DNA from: Spirochaetota bacterium
GTDB lineage: Bacteria > Spirochaetota > UBA4802 > JAFGJZ01
Assembly: GCA_027858855.1 (NCBI GenBank)
Contig: JAQIBV010000056.1
Span: 1-64,000, forward strand
Reading direction: 5' to 3'
Length of the DNA: 64,000 bases
Both the position numbers and the translations under genes were made by a program. This document shows positions 1 to 8,330 of the stretch, one piece after another; positions within the stretch are counted from its first letter, which is position 1; each line of letters begins with the position of its first letter. The notes under the pieces were generated by a model. That model saw only the letters and a list, made by a program, of their open reading frames with translations, was not told the origin of the DNA and ran no database searches.

Positions 1-105
1 TATAATAATAACAGGCCTCATACCTCTATTGGAAATATGACGCCTGTAGAATACAGAACGCTTCTAAAACATAAAGATAAGGTAAAAACAACTTTACAGT
101 TCTAA
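1..105 (+). pseudogene. IS3-family transposase, C-terminal end only (cut by window edge)
   Basis: The frame open from base 1 encodes 34 residues ending at a TAA at 103-105. It contains YNNNRPHTSIGNMTPVEY, the C-terminal end of the integrase core of IS3-family OrfB proteins (consensus like YNxxRPHxSLGxxTPxEF). The rest of the gene, if present, lies to the left of the window. The frame ends 10 bases before an IS110 remnant, so no IS end can be placed. It may be part of an intact element or another fragment. Confidence 0.75.
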
Positions 106-114
106 GGGGTCAGT

Positions 115-360
115 CCACACCCATGAATAAGAAAATTGCATATCCTGGAACGGATGTGCACAAAAATTCATTTAGATAACCCGAAATTCCAAAGAAGATA
201 GCAAATAATCTTACGACCTTATTCAAACATATTCAAATATATTACAACCTTTCTGATAATTATCATTTGAAAACCCTGCTGGTCGTTGCTTCGCACCTGC
301 TCGCAGATGCAGCCTTTGCTATGAAGCAGGTGGCTGCGAGTATACTATCTACCGGAAACT
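115..360 (+). pseudogene. IS110-family transposase remnant, copy 1
   Basis: An ATG at 123 starts MNKKIAYPGTDVHKNSFR and then meets a stop. This is the N-terminus of IS110-family recombinases (consensus MxKIxYxGIDVHKxS, carrying the first Asp of the DEDD site). The continuation gives NLSDNYHLK and, after a frame change near 288-330, CYEAGGCEYTIYRKL, which is the next conserved IS110 block. About 40 bases are inserted between these blocks compared with the family pattern. Only the first fifth of a normal gene remains. A second copy with the same insertion lies at 1668-1901. Confidence 0.7.
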
Positions 361-415
361 GTTTTTGAATATCTGGCTTAGGCGCATAGACGAGCAACAA
401 ATCTTTGATTTGTGA

Positions 416-817
416 CCAGGGCGTTATACACATCGGATTGCGATTAGTAACTATCGAATTATTTGTCTAAAAAATGATCGAGTATATTTTTACTGGAAAG
501 ATTATGCTGACAACAACACACAAAAAATAATGTCTCTTCATGCTCATGAATTTATTCGTCGATTTCTTCTTCATGTGCTTCCCAAGCGATTTGTAAAGAT
601 ACGACATTATGGACTGCTAAGTAATAAAGATCGAAAAGTGCTTCTGCAGGTATGTCAGAAAATTATTAAAGTTTCATACAGTTCCCATACAAAGAATCTT
701 GAATCATGGAAAGAGTTGCTATTGCGAATAACCGGTGTAAACATGGATTGTTGTCCGTTATGTGGATTAATTAAAATTTTCCTAACAATTTCTATAAATT
801 TTTTTTATACTATTTAG
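416..817 (+). pseudogene. IS91-family (Y2/HUH) transposase, C-terminal fragment
   Basis: One reading frame runs PGRYTHRIAISNYR, then VYFYWKDYAD, then EFIRRFLLHVLPKRFVKIRH (about 525-600) and CPLCG near the end. These are the ordered C-terminal blocks of IS91-type transposases (RYTHRxAISN, YFxWKDYAD, EFIRRFxLHVLPxGFxxIRHYG, CPxCG). The N-terminal region with the catalytic tyrosines is absent, so the fragment cannot be active. An ATG at 530 opens a 95-codon frame inside it, but this is residual and not a gene start. It sits directly after IS110 remnant copy 1. Confidence 0.8.
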
Positions 818-990
818 TACTATACATTACATGTCATTCGCATAAGTTGGTTATGTATTAAAAGTGTTCGGGTATACCATTTCCCTGGGATAAAATCTGA
901 ATTGCTCTCCAAGTAAACTGCGAGTCTTATCCTGCTCGGTTATCATAACCATGTTTTGTTAATTCAAAAAAAATATAATGGGAGACTAAA

Positions 991-1461
991 TTGAAAGAAT
1001 GTTATCAGTTGAAGAAGGCCTCGGGAAGAGGTGAAGGTGTCTTTGCAGTTAGAGCTATTGACGCAGGCGAGACTGTAATGGTTGGAGAAATTGAAAAGGA
1101 ACTTGAAGAAAACCATTCTCATGCTTCACAGATAGGAGAAGATAGGTATGTATTTCATGCAGGATTAATCAGCAAGGTTAATCATTCATGTGATCCTAAT
1201 TGTGGAATCAAAGTTAATGAAAGTGGCGCACATGACTTTGTAGCGATGCGTGATATATCTAATGATGAAGAAATTACTTTTGATTATGCTATGAGAAATT
1301 ATGGTATAGACTATTTTCCAAAAGAGTGCGGCTGTGGTTCGGAAATTTGCCGAGGCACAATTACTGGTTGGAAAGATTTATCACAAAAAACAAAAAATAA
1401 TTATGAAGGCTTTGTTGCTGGATATTTACTTGATTTAGATAAATTAGTTTATTCTAAATAA
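991..1461 (+). CDS. SET-domain protein (putative lysine methyltransferase)
   Basis: A 156-residue protein that is little more than a SET domain. Visible motifs are GRGEGVFAVRAIDAGETV (start of the SET fold), VNHSCDPNCGI (SAM-binding NHSC motif), EEITFDYA (catalytic-loop region) and a post-SET cysteine cluster CGCGSEICRG. SET enzymes transfer methyl groups from S-adenosylmethionine to lysines; the bacterial substrate cannot be named. The start is TTG at 991, with GGGAG at 980-984. The gene lies between two directly oriented IS110 remnants and next to an IS91 fragment, which suggests acquired cargo. It has no operon partner. Confidence 0.82.
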   Translation: MKECYQLKKASGRGEGVFAVRAIDAGETVMVGEIEKELEENHSHASQIGEDRYVFHAGLISKVNHSCDPNCGIKVNESGAHDFVAMRDISNDEEITFDYAMRNYGIDYFPKECGCGSEICRGTITGWKDLSQKTKNNYEGFVAGYLLDLDKLVYSK

Positions 1462-1667
1462 ATAGAAATAATTGTTTAAATAAATATTTTTAATCACTAT
1501 GAGTGGTCTCATAATTCTGCTTTTGAAAATTCTGTAATATAATTTTCTTTCTAGATAGTATGGGTGTGACTCTCAATAATCCGTGTGCTAATTCTATTTA
1601 CACAAAAATGTAAAATAGAAACAGGGACACATTACTATGTTAATAATAGTAAAACATACAGAGGAGG

Positions 1668-1901
1668 CCACACCCATGAATAAAAAAATAGCATATCCTG
1701 GAATGGATGTCCACAGAAATTCAATTACATAACTCTAAATTCCAAAGATGATAGCAAATAATCTTACTAACATATTCAAACATATTAAAACCTTTCTGAT
1801 GATTATCATTTGAGACCTGCTGGTCGGTGCTTCGCACCTGCTCGCAGCTGCAGCCTTTGCTATGAAGCAGGTGGCTGCGGGTATACTATCTACCGAAAAC
1901 T
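1668..1901 (+). pseudogene. IS110-family transposase remnant, copy 2
   Basis: An ATG at 1676 behind a good GAGGAGG site encodes MNKKIAYPGMDVHRNSIT and then stops. Downstream sequence matches copy 1 (115-360), including the same approximately 40-base insertion containing a short GGTGC-TTC-GCACC hairpin and the same ending near CTATCTACCG. The two copies diverge on both sides of this block. Sharing both the disabling insertion and the endpoints means that either a decayed element was duplicated or this is a small non-autonomous derivative. Confidence 0.68.
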
Positions 1902-2255
1902 TGCCGTTTTATAGCCCCCTTAACGATTTCGTTTTAGATTTCTAATTTGATGCTACCGGTGAAACTATTGTGTATGAAATAATAGCAATACCTTTTAATT
2001 TGCTTATCTTTAAAGAAATTTCTCAGTAAAGAGTATTGCCGTATTTTCTGCAAGCGGATATAGCCACCCAGGGTTTTCAAAATTGCTACAATCTTTGTAG
2101 CTGCTCGGAAGTGCAACCTAATAAATAATTTATCCTATATGTACAATGTTATAGAAAATTATTTATTAGTTGAAACCCGCCTAGTACTGATATTAATTTA
2201 AATTTACCTTATTGAGTAAGCAGTCACAATATGATGCAATATAGGCAAAATTGTC
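1902..2255. other. Intergenic stretch without a supported gene
   Basis: The region contains a 60-codon minus-strand open frame (1934-2116) with a weak LGGYIRLQK stretch reminiscent of the ends of some IS4-like transposases. The match is too short to call. No RNA gene or clear repeat is visible before the palindromic promoter region. Confidence 0.4.
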
Positions 2256-2288
2256 TTGACACAAATAGTACACGTGTATTATTTGTGT
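2256..2288 (+). promoter_or_regulatory. Putative promoter overlapped by a 30-bp near-perfect palindrome
   Basis: TTGACA lies at 2256-2261 and a -10-like TATTAT at 2277-2282 (15-bp spacer, a little short). Bases 2259-2288 form an inverted repeat centred between 2273 and 2274, with core TACACGTGTA and 14 of 15 base pairs matching (only 2268/2279 differ). The palindrome covers the spacer and the -10. That is the classic geometry of a dimeric repressor operator. The next gene starts at 2330, so the site most likely controls it. Confidence 0.6.
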
Positions 2289-2329
2289 GTTTGTTTTACA
2301 ATTTATTATGACTACTTCAAGGAGCTATT

Positions 2330-3103
2330 ATGAATATTCAATTACCATTTGATCTGTCGTTTCAGTTGCCTTTTGACCTGCCCGAAGGGCCATATCTCTA
2401 TTATGTTTTGGCAATAATCATTATTGCTATTGGAAGTCGCTTTTATTCACGCATAATTAATGCTCGCAGAAATAAAGAAGCGGACGTGTCTTTATCTGAA
2501 AAATTATCAGAAATAGAGAACAATAGAGAAAGTTATGTTCTTGAGTTTGATTATTCTCGTTTGCAGTCTCTTGAGTGGCTACAGCAGAACCCGCGAGAGT
2601 TAACACCAGAAGTTGAGGAAATTTGCAATGAAATACATCCAAAACCATATTCATGGGTTTTTTGGGGCGGCGGTGTTAAGGGCTGGGAAAAAAGAATGGA
2701 ACATGCCCGTTTAAGCTATATTTATGTTTTGCAAGCACACAATGATTGTTATGATCCTGAAAATAGTTATGGTGGTTATGGCGTTGTTATAGCAACCGCA
2801 CATCCAAAATCTTCTGACCCACAATGGATTGGAGAAATGGGCGAGAAAATTTGTTTGAAGATTGAATATGGTAAAGCGCCTGAGGCTTCGGAGTTACTAG
2901 ATAGTGAAAGCTCTTTTAAAAGTATTGACTTGCCAAAAGATATTACTGATGGCATTCCATTCAAACTGTTTACTTTTCGTATAGATGCTGAACTGCTGCC
3001 AGATAACCACATTCAGGAAAAAGTTCTGCCAGCCCTGTATAATGGGAAATATAACAATTATGGATGGCAACTTATACCGGCAAAATTTTACTATCCAGTG
3101 TAA
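2330..3103 (+). CDS. Membrane-anchored protein of unknown function
   Basis: A 257-residue protein I do not recognise. Residues about 21-40 form one hydrophobic segment (YYVLAIIIIAIGS) followed by basic RIINARRNK, suggesting an N-terminal anchor with a cytoplasmic C-terminal domain. The N-terminus repeats the short block QLPFDL twice. The remainder is mixed charged sequence with several WGG/YGGYG turns, and no catalytic motif is visible. The start is supported by AAGGAG six bases upstream. The gene stands alone behind a palindromic promoter and is followed by a hairpin, so it appears to be a single regulated transcription unit in the accessory zone. Confidence 0.7.
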   Translation: MNIQLPFDLSFQLPFDLPEGPYLYYVLAIIIIAIGSRFYSRIINARRNKEADVSLSEKLSEIENNRESYVLEFDYSRLQSLEWLQQNPRELTPEVEEICNEIHPKPYSWVFWGGGVKGWEKRMEHARLSYIYVLQAHNDCYDPENSYGGYGVVIATAHPKSSDPQWIGEMGEKICLKIEYGKAPEASELLDSESSFKSIDLPKDITDGIPFKLFTFRIDAELLPDNHIQEKVLPALYNGKYNNYGWQLIPAKFYYPV

Positions 3104-3129
3104 GGCCTCAAGCTTACTTCGAGGGTATG

Positions 3130-3161
3130 AGAGTTTCGATGTGCTTGCATATCGAAACTCT
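3130..3161 (+). terminator. Hairpin after the unknown membrane protein gene
   Basis: A perfect 10-bp stem pairs GAGTTTCGAT (3131-3140) with ATCGAAACTC (3151-3160), extended by one A-T pair. It begins 27 bases after the stop at 3103. No run of T follows, so termination efficiency is uncertain; it could instead protect an mRNA end. Confidence 0.5.
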
Positions 3162-3362
3162 TGCTGAAGGCAAAAACTGCGATAAAACAAAGACTTCTTT
3201 TCAAACATCTCTGTGTTGAAAAAATGGATAAAACTATAAGAACATCCAATACCAATCTTTATTAAATGGAATCAGCCCATGTTTTATACACTCAGGCTCA
3301 ACACAGGTTTCACTGGCACATAATCTCTTTAGTAACGTCTTAAAAAGAGTCGTTACACCGGG

Positions 3363-5906
3363 TTAATCTGCAGGCGGCAACGCTGTCAGATAGGGATAAC
3401 CGTCGTTAATGTCGGGTGATATTGACCATGTCGCGGAAAAATCCCACGATTCTGTCAAAAAAGTGTTTATATTTTTCATTTCAGCGGTCATTTTTGGAAT
3501 GCTGTCGTAGTTTACGCCTGATTGGTTTGTAGTATTTTTATCATAGAAGCAAGCTGTTACTATTCCTACGCTCCAAAGATCGTATCCAATTAATCCCCCT
3601 ACAAATGATGCGCCGACTGCACCACTTACACCAAAAGTTCCGTTACCACCTGTGGCATAACTATTTTCGATTGAGCGGAGATTATTTCCAACAAGACCGC
3701 CCACATGGTCTGCGCCGTTAACTGTACCCCTGGCATAACAGTTCTTTATGCTGGAAATAGATGTATGACTACCCGCAAGACCTCCCACGTTTACACCTGA
3801 GCCTGTTATGTCTCCCGTTGCATAACAAGAGGAGATATCACCCTTTGCCATATTTCCAACCAGGCCGCCGATAATACGTTCACCGCTTACATCACCTGTG
3901 GCATAACTTAGTGTAATAGATCCCATGCCATTAGAGCCGACCAAGCCGCCCACCGAACTAGCTATTCCGGTAACATCTCCGTTGGCAGAGCTATTAGTAA
4001 TGGCCATATAAGCAATACTAGATGAATTATTATATCCAACCAGACCGCCGACATAGTCTGTGCCGTTAACCTCACCGTATGAGTGTGAATCTGTAATAGA
4101 GCCATTAACTACATTTTGACCGACCAGGCCGCCGACTTGTGTTGTGCCAGATACAGAACCACTTACGGTACAACGGTCTATAGTACCGCTGTTTTTACCA
4201 GCAAGTATGCCGGTGAAACTGCCGGTATTTTTTACCAATTCAGTAACGGTAACATTAATTTCTTTTAAAGTACCAGAAACCTCACTAAAAATGCCGACAT
4301 TGGTGATTCCGCTGATTTTTTTTGCGGTTATTGTGTGTCCATTTCCCATCATCTTACCTGCAAAGGCAGCTGTAATAGGTTCCCAGTCAACGTATCCTTC
4401 GGACGCAAGGTCGATGTCGGCCATTACCTGATAGTTGGCATTACGGTTCCAATCGGGCGGGTAACCCGATTCATTACCACGAACCGCATTCAGGTCATTG
4501 GCAGTATAGATAAGATGCCACTGTACCGGACTGTTACTGACAATAACCGAAAACGAGACAGGTGCAGAGCCGTTGTCAATATCATCATAGGCGGTTATCG
4601 TCATAGTATATTCGCCATATGACAGAGATGAAAAAGTACAATTTGATGATGCGCCCGCTATTCCCGTTACCTGCTGTGATTGACTACCGCAGGTTACTAC
4701 TGCATAATCATAATCAGGTGCCTCAGGATTATTCCATGTTACCATCACTGATCCGTCATCTGTTGCGAGCGAGGTAACCTTTACCTTTCCGGGATCAGTT
4801 GTATCCTCGGTTTCCGAGATGGGATTATTGGGACGATTGTATGGCTCTTCCACTTTTTCAACTTTTACAAAATAGTCGTGGCTCTGACCGGTCTTTGTGG
4901 AAACGGTTATCTTGACTGGTGTTTCAGAGCTAAAATCTACCGGCGTGCTGCCCGATGTAACGGTTTTTCCGTTAAAGGTTACCTTGTCACCCAGCATTGT
5001 ATAATCAGGTATCAGTGAAGATAAATCGGCATCAAGGGGTACCTGTATTGTGATATCACGATCCTGCAAAAAAGCTTCGTATTCTTTAACTGAAGTACCA
5101 AAATTATTTTTATCAGTTGAGAATGAGAGTTTTGTTAATCTGTAGGCAGAGACACTGTAGTCAAGGTATGAGCCGTCAGTTGCTTGCACTCGAAATATTA
5201 CCGCTTCTGAAAAATCGCAAGCTTTTACCGGACTTGTTACAGGGGTCTCTTCTTCGATATCATTTACTGTTTTTACCGTAAATACTTCTGCATTTTCTCC
5301 TTCAGTGTTAACTGTATATGAAGGTGTAAGATCATTAATTGATAAAGAGTGCGATAAATAAAACCACAGACTATTACCGATAATTGCAGTTTCATCAAAG
5401 ATGATGTCCTCTTGTACTTCAATATCTGTGGTATCTGGATCATCAATTTTTTTAAATTTTGGATTATTCTGTTGCGTTAATGCAAAAAGTGTAAAATATG
5501 CGTGTGCCCACTGTATGTTAACTGCATATTCATCTTTGGTACCGTCAAAAGAGTAAAGAGTGTAATCAATTACTCCCGTTTCTCCGTCAGGGTTAACGGT
5601 GATTTCAGGTTCTGTTTTTCCGCTTGTCTGCCGTATTCCGTCAACGAACAATGCGTATCCATTGATTTCAAAAGAGGGGATAAGTGATGCAATATCAGTA
5701 TTTCGAGGAATAGTGATTGCCCGGATATATGGAGTAACCCGTTGATCATTAATATCGAGAGAAAGAGCTGAATTAACATCTTTGGATAGATAGATCCTTT
5801 CGATATTTTTTTCAGACAGCAGAGAGTAATAATCGGTGCGGCTGCATGCACTGCTTGATAATAGTGCAATGGTTATTATAATCAGAAATACAAAAATATT
5901 TTTCAC
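3363..5906 (-). CDS. Large GLUG-repeat surface lipoprotein
   Basis: A protein of about 847 residues. The chosen start is GTG at 5906 because AAGGGGG lies six bases upstream; a TTG at 5912 abuts that site. The N-terminus is a lipoprotein signal ending LLSSSAC, giving a lipidated Cys near residue 21. Then come several DUF5018/cadherin-like beta domains (the pattern IPSFEI...G, IPDYTM...G), one fibronectin III-like domain (VTWNNPEAPDYDYAVV), and a C-terminal half of GLUG repeats, each about 25 residues, recurring as VGGLVGxN and SYATGxVxG. GLUG proteins fold as beta-helices and are typically adhesins or surface proteins. It is probably exported to the cell surface. No neighbour is co-transcribed. 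Confidence 0.85.
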   Translation of the reverse strand: MKNIFVFLIIITIALLSSSACSRTDYYSLLSEKNIERIYLSKDVNSALSLDINDQRVTPYIRAITIPRNTDIASLIPSFEINGYALFVDGIRQTSGKTEPEITVNPDGETGVIDYTLYSFDGTKDEYAVNIQWAHAYFTLFALTQQNNPKFKKIDDPDTTDIEVQEDIIFDETAIIGNSLWFYLSHSLSINDLTPSYTVNTEGENAEVFTVKTVNDIEEETPVTSPVKACDFSEAVIFRVQATDGSYLDYSVSAYRLTKLSFSTDKNNFGTSVKEYEAFLQDRDITIQVPLDADLSSLIPDYTMLGDKVTFNGKTVTSGSTPVDFSSETPVKITVSTKTGQSHDYFVKVEKVEEPYNRPNNPISETEDTTDPGKVKVTSLATDDGSVMVTWNNPEAPDYDYAVVTCGSQSQQVTGIAGASSNCTFSSLSYGEYTMTITAYDDIDNGSAPVSFSVIVSNSPVQWHLIYTANDLNAVRGNESGYPPDWNRNANYQVMADIDLASEGYVDWEPITAAFAGKMMGNGHTITAKKISGITNVGIFSEVSGTLKEINVTVTELVKNTGSFTGILAGKNSGTIDRCTVSGSVSGTTQVGGLVGQNVVNGSITDSHSYGEVNGTDYVGGLVGYNNSSSIAYMAITNSSANGDVTGIASSVGGLVGSNGMGSITLSYATGDVSGERIIGGLVGNMAKGDISSCYATGDITGSGVNVGGLAGSHTSISSIKNCYARGTVNGADHVGGLVGNNLRSIENSYATGGNGTFGVSGAVGASFVGGLIGYDLWSVGIVTACFYDKNTTNQSGVNYDSIPKMTAEMKNINTFLTESWDFSATWSISPDINDGYPYLTALPPAD

Positions 5907-6205
5907 AAGCAACCCCCTTATATCAGGCTATAAGGTGCCAAATAAGTTGTACTAATGTAAATAAGTATGGTAATGATGCAAGTAGTTAAATAGGATTGTT
6001 ACAAATGTATACCTATAAAGTAGCAGAAATCTTTTTGAGAGCAAAAACTTCATTTATGCATTCAAATTTCTAAAAATACGTTCAATATACGACCACTGTC
6101 CCCGTTTTTTACAAAAAATACTGTCTAATGTACTATCCGCATGGTATTTCCAGATAACCAATATCAGCATATATCAGAAGTGAATCGATATCAGAATAGA
6201 GAGAG
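5907..6205. other. Intergenic stretch, no gene seen
   Basis: AT-rich sequence upstream of the minus-strand lipoprotein gene. I see no RNA gene, no convincing promoter and no recognisable transposase fragment. The right part of this gap is occupied by dispersed repeats. Confidence 0.4.
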
Positions 6206-6367
6206 TCAATAAGCAGAAATATTTGCGCTATCCTTAAAGCGAAAGATTTCTGCGTTTTTTCGAGCCCTGCGAGAAAAATTATCAATAAGCAGAAATATTT
6301 GCGCTATCCTTAATACGCACTTAAACGATGTTACCCTCTGGAACATTGTAATTTTTCGAAGTTCCCT
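6206..6367 (-). repeat. Dispersed intergenic repeat with two exact 32-bp copies
   Basis: A 32-base unit beginning TCAATAAGCAGAAATATTTG occurs exactly at 6206-6237 and 6282-6313. Read on the minus strand it gives ATAGCGCAAATATTT followed by GCTTATTGA, which matches repeats at 8062-8120 and 11752-11810. A second shared block, ATTTTTCGAAGTTCCCT at 6351-6367, recurs as a near copy at 11784-11800 and, inverted, at 18661-18680. Open frames across the repeat look spurious. Confidence 0.7.
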
Positions 6368-6396
6368 ATAATAACGGTGCACTAGGTCAAAGGATT

Positions 6397-7434
6397 TCAT
6401 CGGTTCCCCTTTTGAAGTGTATGTAAGCTTACATAACAGGTAAATATGCGGTCGCAACTATCGGTTAAAGGAATTCCTCCTTCAAATGCGACATCCAGGG
6501 TAAAAGAGGCTATGGGGAATGCGGTTCCCAAAGTAAGGAAAAGACTGCGGTTATCCCGTCCCCAGGGATTTTCTTCAGTAAAAAGCCCCAGGCGCAGCGG
6601 AAATTTTGCATGATTGCTTTCTAATCCCCAGTGGATCTGCCAAAGATCATTTACATTGGGATCATAGGCATTCCAGCCAATATAACTTAATTCCACCATA
6701 GTTACTGTTTCTAGAGGTAATTTGAATGAAGCACCATTACGGAGGATTAAGGGTTCTCTTTCATATGTACTGTCTCCAGAGGAATTAAAAACGAGATCAG
6801 TATCAGGCCATTTCATCAGAAATGAGGGCATTACTGATGCTCCCAGCATAATCCTTGAAGAAAGTTTCCATTGCAATCCCATGCTGACGGTTCCTCCCCA
6901 TCCATGATTAATAGCGTCATTCATATCCACCATATGATTGATTTGAGGAAAAAACCCCAGTGAAACCGAGGAACCTAATTTACAGGAAAGTGCTATACCA
7001 TAGGCATTGCAGAAACGGGTTCTTTGTGTTTCAGGCAGCTGTGTTCCCCAGCCCCCGATTAACTGAAAGGCCGGAGCTATAACCCAGTTAGCATAATTAA
7101 AAAACAATGCTCCCTGTATGGGTAAAGGCTGAAGTGTCCAGGGGGAATTTTCTGTAACAGGATTCCAATTACCTGCATCTACCAGATAGTTGGGGCTTTC
7201 AATCATTTTATACAACCAAAGAGAACCACTGAATGACCATCCTTGAGAAGGATCCCATGCAAGTCCTGCAGGATTACTGTAGATTAATCCGCTGTCAAAC
7301 TGAGAAAAGGCAACGGTTGCACCACCTAATGCGCGAGTTCTGGCTGATCCTGCAATCTCATGATAGACAAAGGACCAGAGTGGAGAGCTGCATATAAAAA
7401 TGGTGAATAACAATATTAGCTGTTTTATTTTCAT
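6397..7434 (-). CDS. OmpP1/FadL-like outer-membrane beta-barrel protein
   Basis: 345 residues with a signal peptide (MKIKQLILLFTIFICSSPLWSF). The mature N-terminus contains ARTRALGGATVAFSQFDSGL and YSNPAGLA, the hallmark of OmpP1/FadL and UPF0164/PorV-type barrels (GG-A-A-...-NPAGL). The rest is alternating aromatic and polar beta-strand sequence, ending in a strand that includes the aromatic-rich FTCYVSLHT. The family forms outer-membrane channels for hydrophobic compounds, or spirochaete surface proteins of unknown role. The start has AGGA eight bases upstream. A second member lies at 33626-34948. Transcribed alone. Confidence 0.78.
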   Translation of the reverse strand: MKIKQLILLFTIFICSSPLWSFVYHEIAGSARTRALGGATVAFSQFDSGLIYSNPAGLAWDPSQGWSFSGSLWLYKMIESPNYLVDAGNWNPVTENSPWTLQPLPIQGALFFNYANWVIAPAFQLIGGWGTQLPETQRTRFCNAYGIALSCKLGSSVSLGFFPQINHMVDMNDAINHGWGGTVSMGLQWKLSSRIMLGASVMPSFLMKWPDTDLVFNSSGDSTYEREPLILRNGASFKLPLETVTMVELSYIGWNAYDPNVNDLWQIHWGLESNHAKFPLRLGLFTEENPWGRDNRSLFLTLGTAFPIASFTLDVAFEGGIPLTDSCDRIFTCYVSLHTLQKGNR

Positions 7435-7457
7435 ATAAACATTCCTGATTTATTATA

Positions 7458-7509
7458 GACACAAAATGAAAAAGTTGTCTTATAAGTGTTAATTTTTTTG
7501 TTTTGTGTC
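7458..7509. promoter_or_regulatory. Imperfect inverted repeat upstream of the OmpP1-like gene
   Basis: GACACAAAATGAAAAA (7458-7473) faces TTTTTTGTTTTGTGTC (7494-7509), two 16-base arms with two mismatches and a 20-base loop. A minus-strand TATAAT (7452-7457) abuts it, but would place the transcript start on top of the ribosome site, so that promoter is doubtful. The repeat may be an operator or a transcript structure. Confidence 0.35.
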
Positions 7510-7840
7510 CTAAATAGTTGAAATTGTTAAACCCACAATTTTTTGCCTCACCCCAATGTCTCTTGCTCATAAGTTCTCTTCTCACAAAGCTGTTAATTCT
7601 TTTCTATTTCCCAATTCATGTCTCCCACTTTCCTTAAAATTTCATATTTTATGGAATTACATAGACATGGTCATATATTTTAAGAATCAGCTATTTTTCG
7701 TTTTCATATAAACCTCTCACAGAGCCATTAGCTACGCAAAGATAAATTATATCAATAGAAAGTATTTCCAGGTAATGGTAATCCTATATAAAAAGAGTGT
7801 GATATTCTAAAATAAATAGATGAGTGTTATCAGTTTATGA

Positions 7841-8026
7841 AAGATCATGCTCATGAGGAACGAATGGTTATATGATGTCGGAGATTTAAACCGTACAGAA
7901 GTACAGAACTTTATTTTTGAATATATACAAATATTTTACAACAGATTTAGACCTCATCATTCGTTAGGGCTTAAATCTCATGATGAATATGAAACGGAAG
8001 ACACGTTAACAACGTGTTCATTATAA
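7841..8026 (+). pseudogene. IS3-family transposase fragment (OrfB C-terminus)
   Basis: One frame reads NEWLYDVGDLNRTEVQN and then FEYIQIFYNRFRPHHSLGLK, followed by SHDEYE, and stops at 8024-8026. This is the end of the integrase core of IS3-family transposases (KNEWLYD...F.YIE.FYNRxRxHSxLGxxSPxE). A stop at 7838 and the absence of the DDE residues upstream show it is a fragment. It differs from the IS3 end at 1-105, so at least two IS3 elements have decayed here. Confidence 0.78.
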
Positions 8027-8330
8027 GGGGAACGCATCAAAGGTTGATTTTTCTCGCGAAGCTCGAAAAGAAGCAAATATTTAAGCTTATTGAGAATTTT
8101 TCGCAAATTCCTTGATAAAAAGTTAATTATTCGAGGTTCCTCCTGTATATTAAAACTACAAAAACATCCTTTCCTATACGCTAAATCCATTGCTATACGA
8201 TGATATATTTTGAAATTTTTACTCATGAATGCTCACAGGATTAAAACAGGCGAGAGACCTGGTTCCCAATTTTATCAGTATTTTTTTCACTCGCAGTTTA
8301 ATTTTCAATTATTAACTCCATGGAGGATGT
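8027..8330. repeat. Gap holding a dispersed repeat copy (8062-8120)
   Basis: Bases 8062-8120 contain AAGCAAATATTTAAGCTTAT followed by TGAGAATTTTTCGC, closely matching the repeat at 11752-11810 and the inverted units at 6206-6313. Apart from this, the gap holds only the ribosome site (GGAGG at 8321-8325) for the gene starting at 8331. No promoter is obvious. Confidence 0.55.

Noticed and set aside
1934-2116. 60-codon minus-strand frame with LGGYIRLQK, possible IS4-like transposase end
   Set aside because: Match is too short and no other conserved block is present.
6206-6313. Two identical 32-bp repeats separated by 44 bases, reminiscent of a CRISPR pair
   Set aside because: Only two copies, related units recur singly elsewhere in gaps, no cas genes; it is a dispersed repeat.
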